A program made the position numbers and the translations under genes. A stretch of 64,000 nucleotides of DNA, taken from NCBI GenBank assembly GCA_034931985.1, contig JAYGHB010000005.1, positions 1-64,000 on the forward strand. The letters run 5' to 3'. Positions within the stretch are counted from its first letter, which is position 1. Every line of letters starts with the position of its first letter. A model generated the notes under the pieces. That model was given only the letters and a program-made list of their open reading frames with translations. It was not told the origin of the DNA and did not search any database. This DNA is from Halotia wernerae (GTDB taxonomy: Bacteria; Cyanobacteriota; Cyanobacteriia; Cyanobacteriales; Nostocaceae). This document shows positions 62,540 through 64,000 of the stretch, piece by piece.

Positions 62540-62569
62540 GCCCCGTCCGTCTATACTATACGGCGGGGC
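62540..62569 (+). ncRNA. Omega-RNA-like 3' hairpin of an IS605-type element
   Basis: GCCCC...CCGT pairs with ACGG...GGGGC around a CTATACTAT loop, followed by GGTTCAC. This is the conserved 3' scaffold end found directly before the guide segment in TnpB-associated RNAs. Here it remains as a scar next to the truncated tnpB. Confidence 0.5.
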
Positions 62570-62852
62570 GGTTCACCAAATACAGCAGTCATCAAAGCTA
62601 TTGCTGAGACTGGATCATTCAAGGGTTATGCTTTTGGGTTTCCAATTGCCTAGCAACCAATTGGAAACCAGTGCAGAGATCAATTATCAAGTATGTGTGG
62701 TAAAAAATCAGATGCAGCAAAATTAGATACACTATAAACAGTACATCAAAACAGTTTATGATTTGTTTTGGCAGCAGTAATAAATCTTACCGCAACTTCT
62801 TTTCTTACAAAACAAATTCACAACAAATCAAATATTCAGTGGGAGAGTTTAC

Positions 62853-63500
62853 ATGAAGCTTGTCATCCACGGCAAAAACATTGAAATCACCGATGCGATT
62901 CGGGAATATGTGCATCAAAAAATTGAAAAAGCTGTTAACCACTTTCAGAGCATCACAAATGAAGTGGATGTGCATTTGAGCGTAGCTCGCAATCCCCGAA
63001 TTAATACCAGACAAGCGGCTGAAGTCACTATTTATGCAAATGGTAGCATCATCCGTGCCGAGGAAAGCAGCGAAGATTTATACGCCAGCATTGACTTAGT
63101 TGCAGACAAAATTGCTCGTCAGCTGCGTAAATACAAAGAAAGACGACAAGATAAGAAAATTCATGCCCAAGCAACCAACGAAGTATTAGTTACAGAACCA
63201 GTAGTAAAAGATTTAATAGGCGATCGCACCCCAGAATTGCCTAACGAAGTCGTCCGGACAAAATACTTTTCCATGCCACCAATGACCGTTGCAGAGGCTT
63301 TAGAACATCTGCAAATGGTGGGACACGACTTTTATATGTTCCGCAATAGCGAAACCGATGAGATTAACGTAATTTACGAACGCAATCACGGTGGTTATGG
63401 TGTAATTCAACCCCGTAATGGTCATACCAACGGTAAAAACGGCAAAGCAACCCACGCCAATGTCGTCATACAGGAAAAATCGCACTCGCATAAAGTCTAA
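62853..63500 (+). CDS. lrtA: Long-form ribosome hibernation factor LrtA
   Basis: 215 residues. N-terminal S30AE/HPF domain (~1-100; MKLVIHGKNIEITDAIREYV) plus the C-terminal dimerisation domain of long HPFs (RTKYFSMPPMTVAEALEHLQ, FRNSETDEINVIYERNHGGYG). Binds 30S and forms inactive 100S dimers in the dark or starvation. In cyanobacteria the transcript is light-repressed with a long leader; the ~280 bp between the IS scar and the gene could hold it. Confidence 0.93.
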   Translation: MKLVIHGKNIEITDAIREYVHQKIEKAVNHFQSITNEVDVHLSVARNPRINTRQAAEVTIYANGSIIRAEESSEDLYASIDLVADKIARQLRKYKERRQDKKIHAQATNEVLVTEPVVKDLIGDRTPELPNEVVRTKYFSMPPMTVAEALEHLQMVGHDFYMFRNSETDEINVIYERNHGGYGVIQPRNGHTNGKNGKATHANVVIQEKSHSHKV

Positions 63501-63515
63501 CTAAAAGTTACAGGG

Positions 63516-63590
63516 ACGCGAAGGATCGTAGAGAATATCCTCTGCGCTCCTTTGCGTCAACCTTTGTGTCCCTCTGCGTTTAAACAGCTT
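63516..63590. repeat. Dispersed repeat, partial copy 3 (CTCTGCGTTTAAA)
   Basis: CCTCTGCGCTCCTTTGCGTC and GTCCCTCTGCGTTTAAACAG match the repeat at 2155-2300 and 41070-41115. Between lrtA and bcp. Confidence 0.5.
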
Positions 63591-64000
63591 TTACTTAGCC
63601 GGAAGTTGTTGCAACATTTTCAGCGCTTCTTCAACGTGGCCTTTAAAATTCAACATAGAATCAAATACGTATTGCACAACTCCCTGTTGGTCAATAACAT
63701 AAGTAACGCGACCAGGAATAAAGCCAAAAGCGGTAGTTGCACCGTATAGCTTTCGTACTTGGTCGCCTTTGTCGCTTAAAAGGATAAAAGGGAGATTGTG
63801 CTTAGCAGCAAATCGCTGGTGAGATTCATTAGAATCACCACTAACACCAATTACTTCAGCACCAGCAGTTTTAAACACTTCATACTGATCGCGGAAAGCA
63901 CAAGATTCCGCCGTACATCCGGGTGTATCGTCCTTGGGATAAAAGTAGAGAACAACAGCTTTTTGACCACGGAAATCTTGCAGGCTCACTGTTGAGCCAT
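63591..64000 (-). CDS. bcp: Peroxiredoxin Bcp/PrxQ, partial at window edge
   Basis: About 136 residues visible; the 5' end lies past base 64000. The frame is open up to the edge (GSTVSLQDFRGQKAVVLYFY), so an internal GTG is not the start. PKDDTPGCTAESCAFRD holds the peroxidatic Cys (TPGC) and the resolving Cys five residues later (ESC). Thiol peroxidase reducing H2O2 and lipid peroxides via thioredoxin. Confidence 0.93.
   Translation of the reverse strand, partial: GSTVSLQDFRGQKAVVLYFYPKDDTPGCTAESCAFRDQYEVFKTAGAEVIGVSGDSNESHQRFAAKHNLPFILLSDKGDQVRKLYGATTAFGFIPGRVTYVIDQQGVVQYVFDSMLNFKGHVEEALKMLQQLPAK

Overview
The window is chromosomal DNA of a cyanobacterium, most likely a filamentous Nostocales-type strain. 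Direct evidence: HIP1-like palindromes (GCGATCGC) throughout; photosynthesis genes (psbX, ycf66, ftrV, chorismate lyase, ccsA/ycf5); the clpR-clpP3 pair; a light-repressed-transcript-type hibernation factor (lrtA); several cyanobacterium-specific DUF families; and many dispersed palindromic and heptamer repeats between genes, as is common in Nostoc-like genomes. Genus and species cannot be fixed from the sequence alone.

Layout. 1-4.7 kb: hotdog thioesterase, an AAA-less FtsH-like protease, trpB, SUI1 factor, DUF2358 protein. 4.8-13.1 kb: a minus-strand surface-polysaccharide cluster (GT4, GT2, asparagine-synthetase-like protein, Wzm/Wzt-type ABC exporter, two more GT2). 13.7-17.4 kb: CruP-like carotenoid-cyclase-family flavoprotein, a membrane protein with a collapsed second copy, a Rieske protein and a decayed flavoprotein. 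17.5-21 kb: a squalene/phytoene-synthase-family enzyme followed by hpnJ and hpnK, which fits hopanoid side-chain (cyclitol ether) synthesis. 21.3-26 kb: YdcF-like protein, a divergent TetR/amidase pair with a clear operator candidate, a DUF5674 two-gene unit, and ftrV. 26-31 kb: a candidate 6S-like RNA, a large PP2C phosphatase, the NfeD-slipin pair and a dead ISAs1-type transposase. 31-36 kb: two TolB-like lipoproteins, ycf66-psbX, YggT and accC. 36-41 kb: tRNA-Leu(GAG), chorismate lyase, a DUF3352 protein, ccsA and an ASCH protein. 41-53 kb: DUF4336 protein, alpha/beta hydrolase, SDR, a small beta-barrel, a PspA/PstS-like pair, an Rpn-like nuclease candidate, a GNAT enzyme and an RDD-HEAT-pentapeptide protein. 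53-56 kb: a decay zone with an Rrf2 fragment, a pckA pseudogene with internal deletions and a GAF fragment. 56-64 kb: tandem VWA proteins, clpR-clpP3, a thermonuclease, lipB, a TnpB/omega-RNA scar, lrtA, and a bcp/prxQ gene cut by the window end.

Most loci are ordinary core cyanobacterial genes. The features that most deserve follow-up are the structured RNA candidate near 26.2-26.35 kb, the hopanoid locus with a squalene-synthase-like enzyme whose second Asp motif is altered, the exporter cluster with an amidotransferase-less asparagine-synthetase homologue, an inverted-end repeat family whose copies differ by exactly ten heptamers, and several genes caught partway through deletion. No CRISPR array, rRNA operon or intact transposon was seen.
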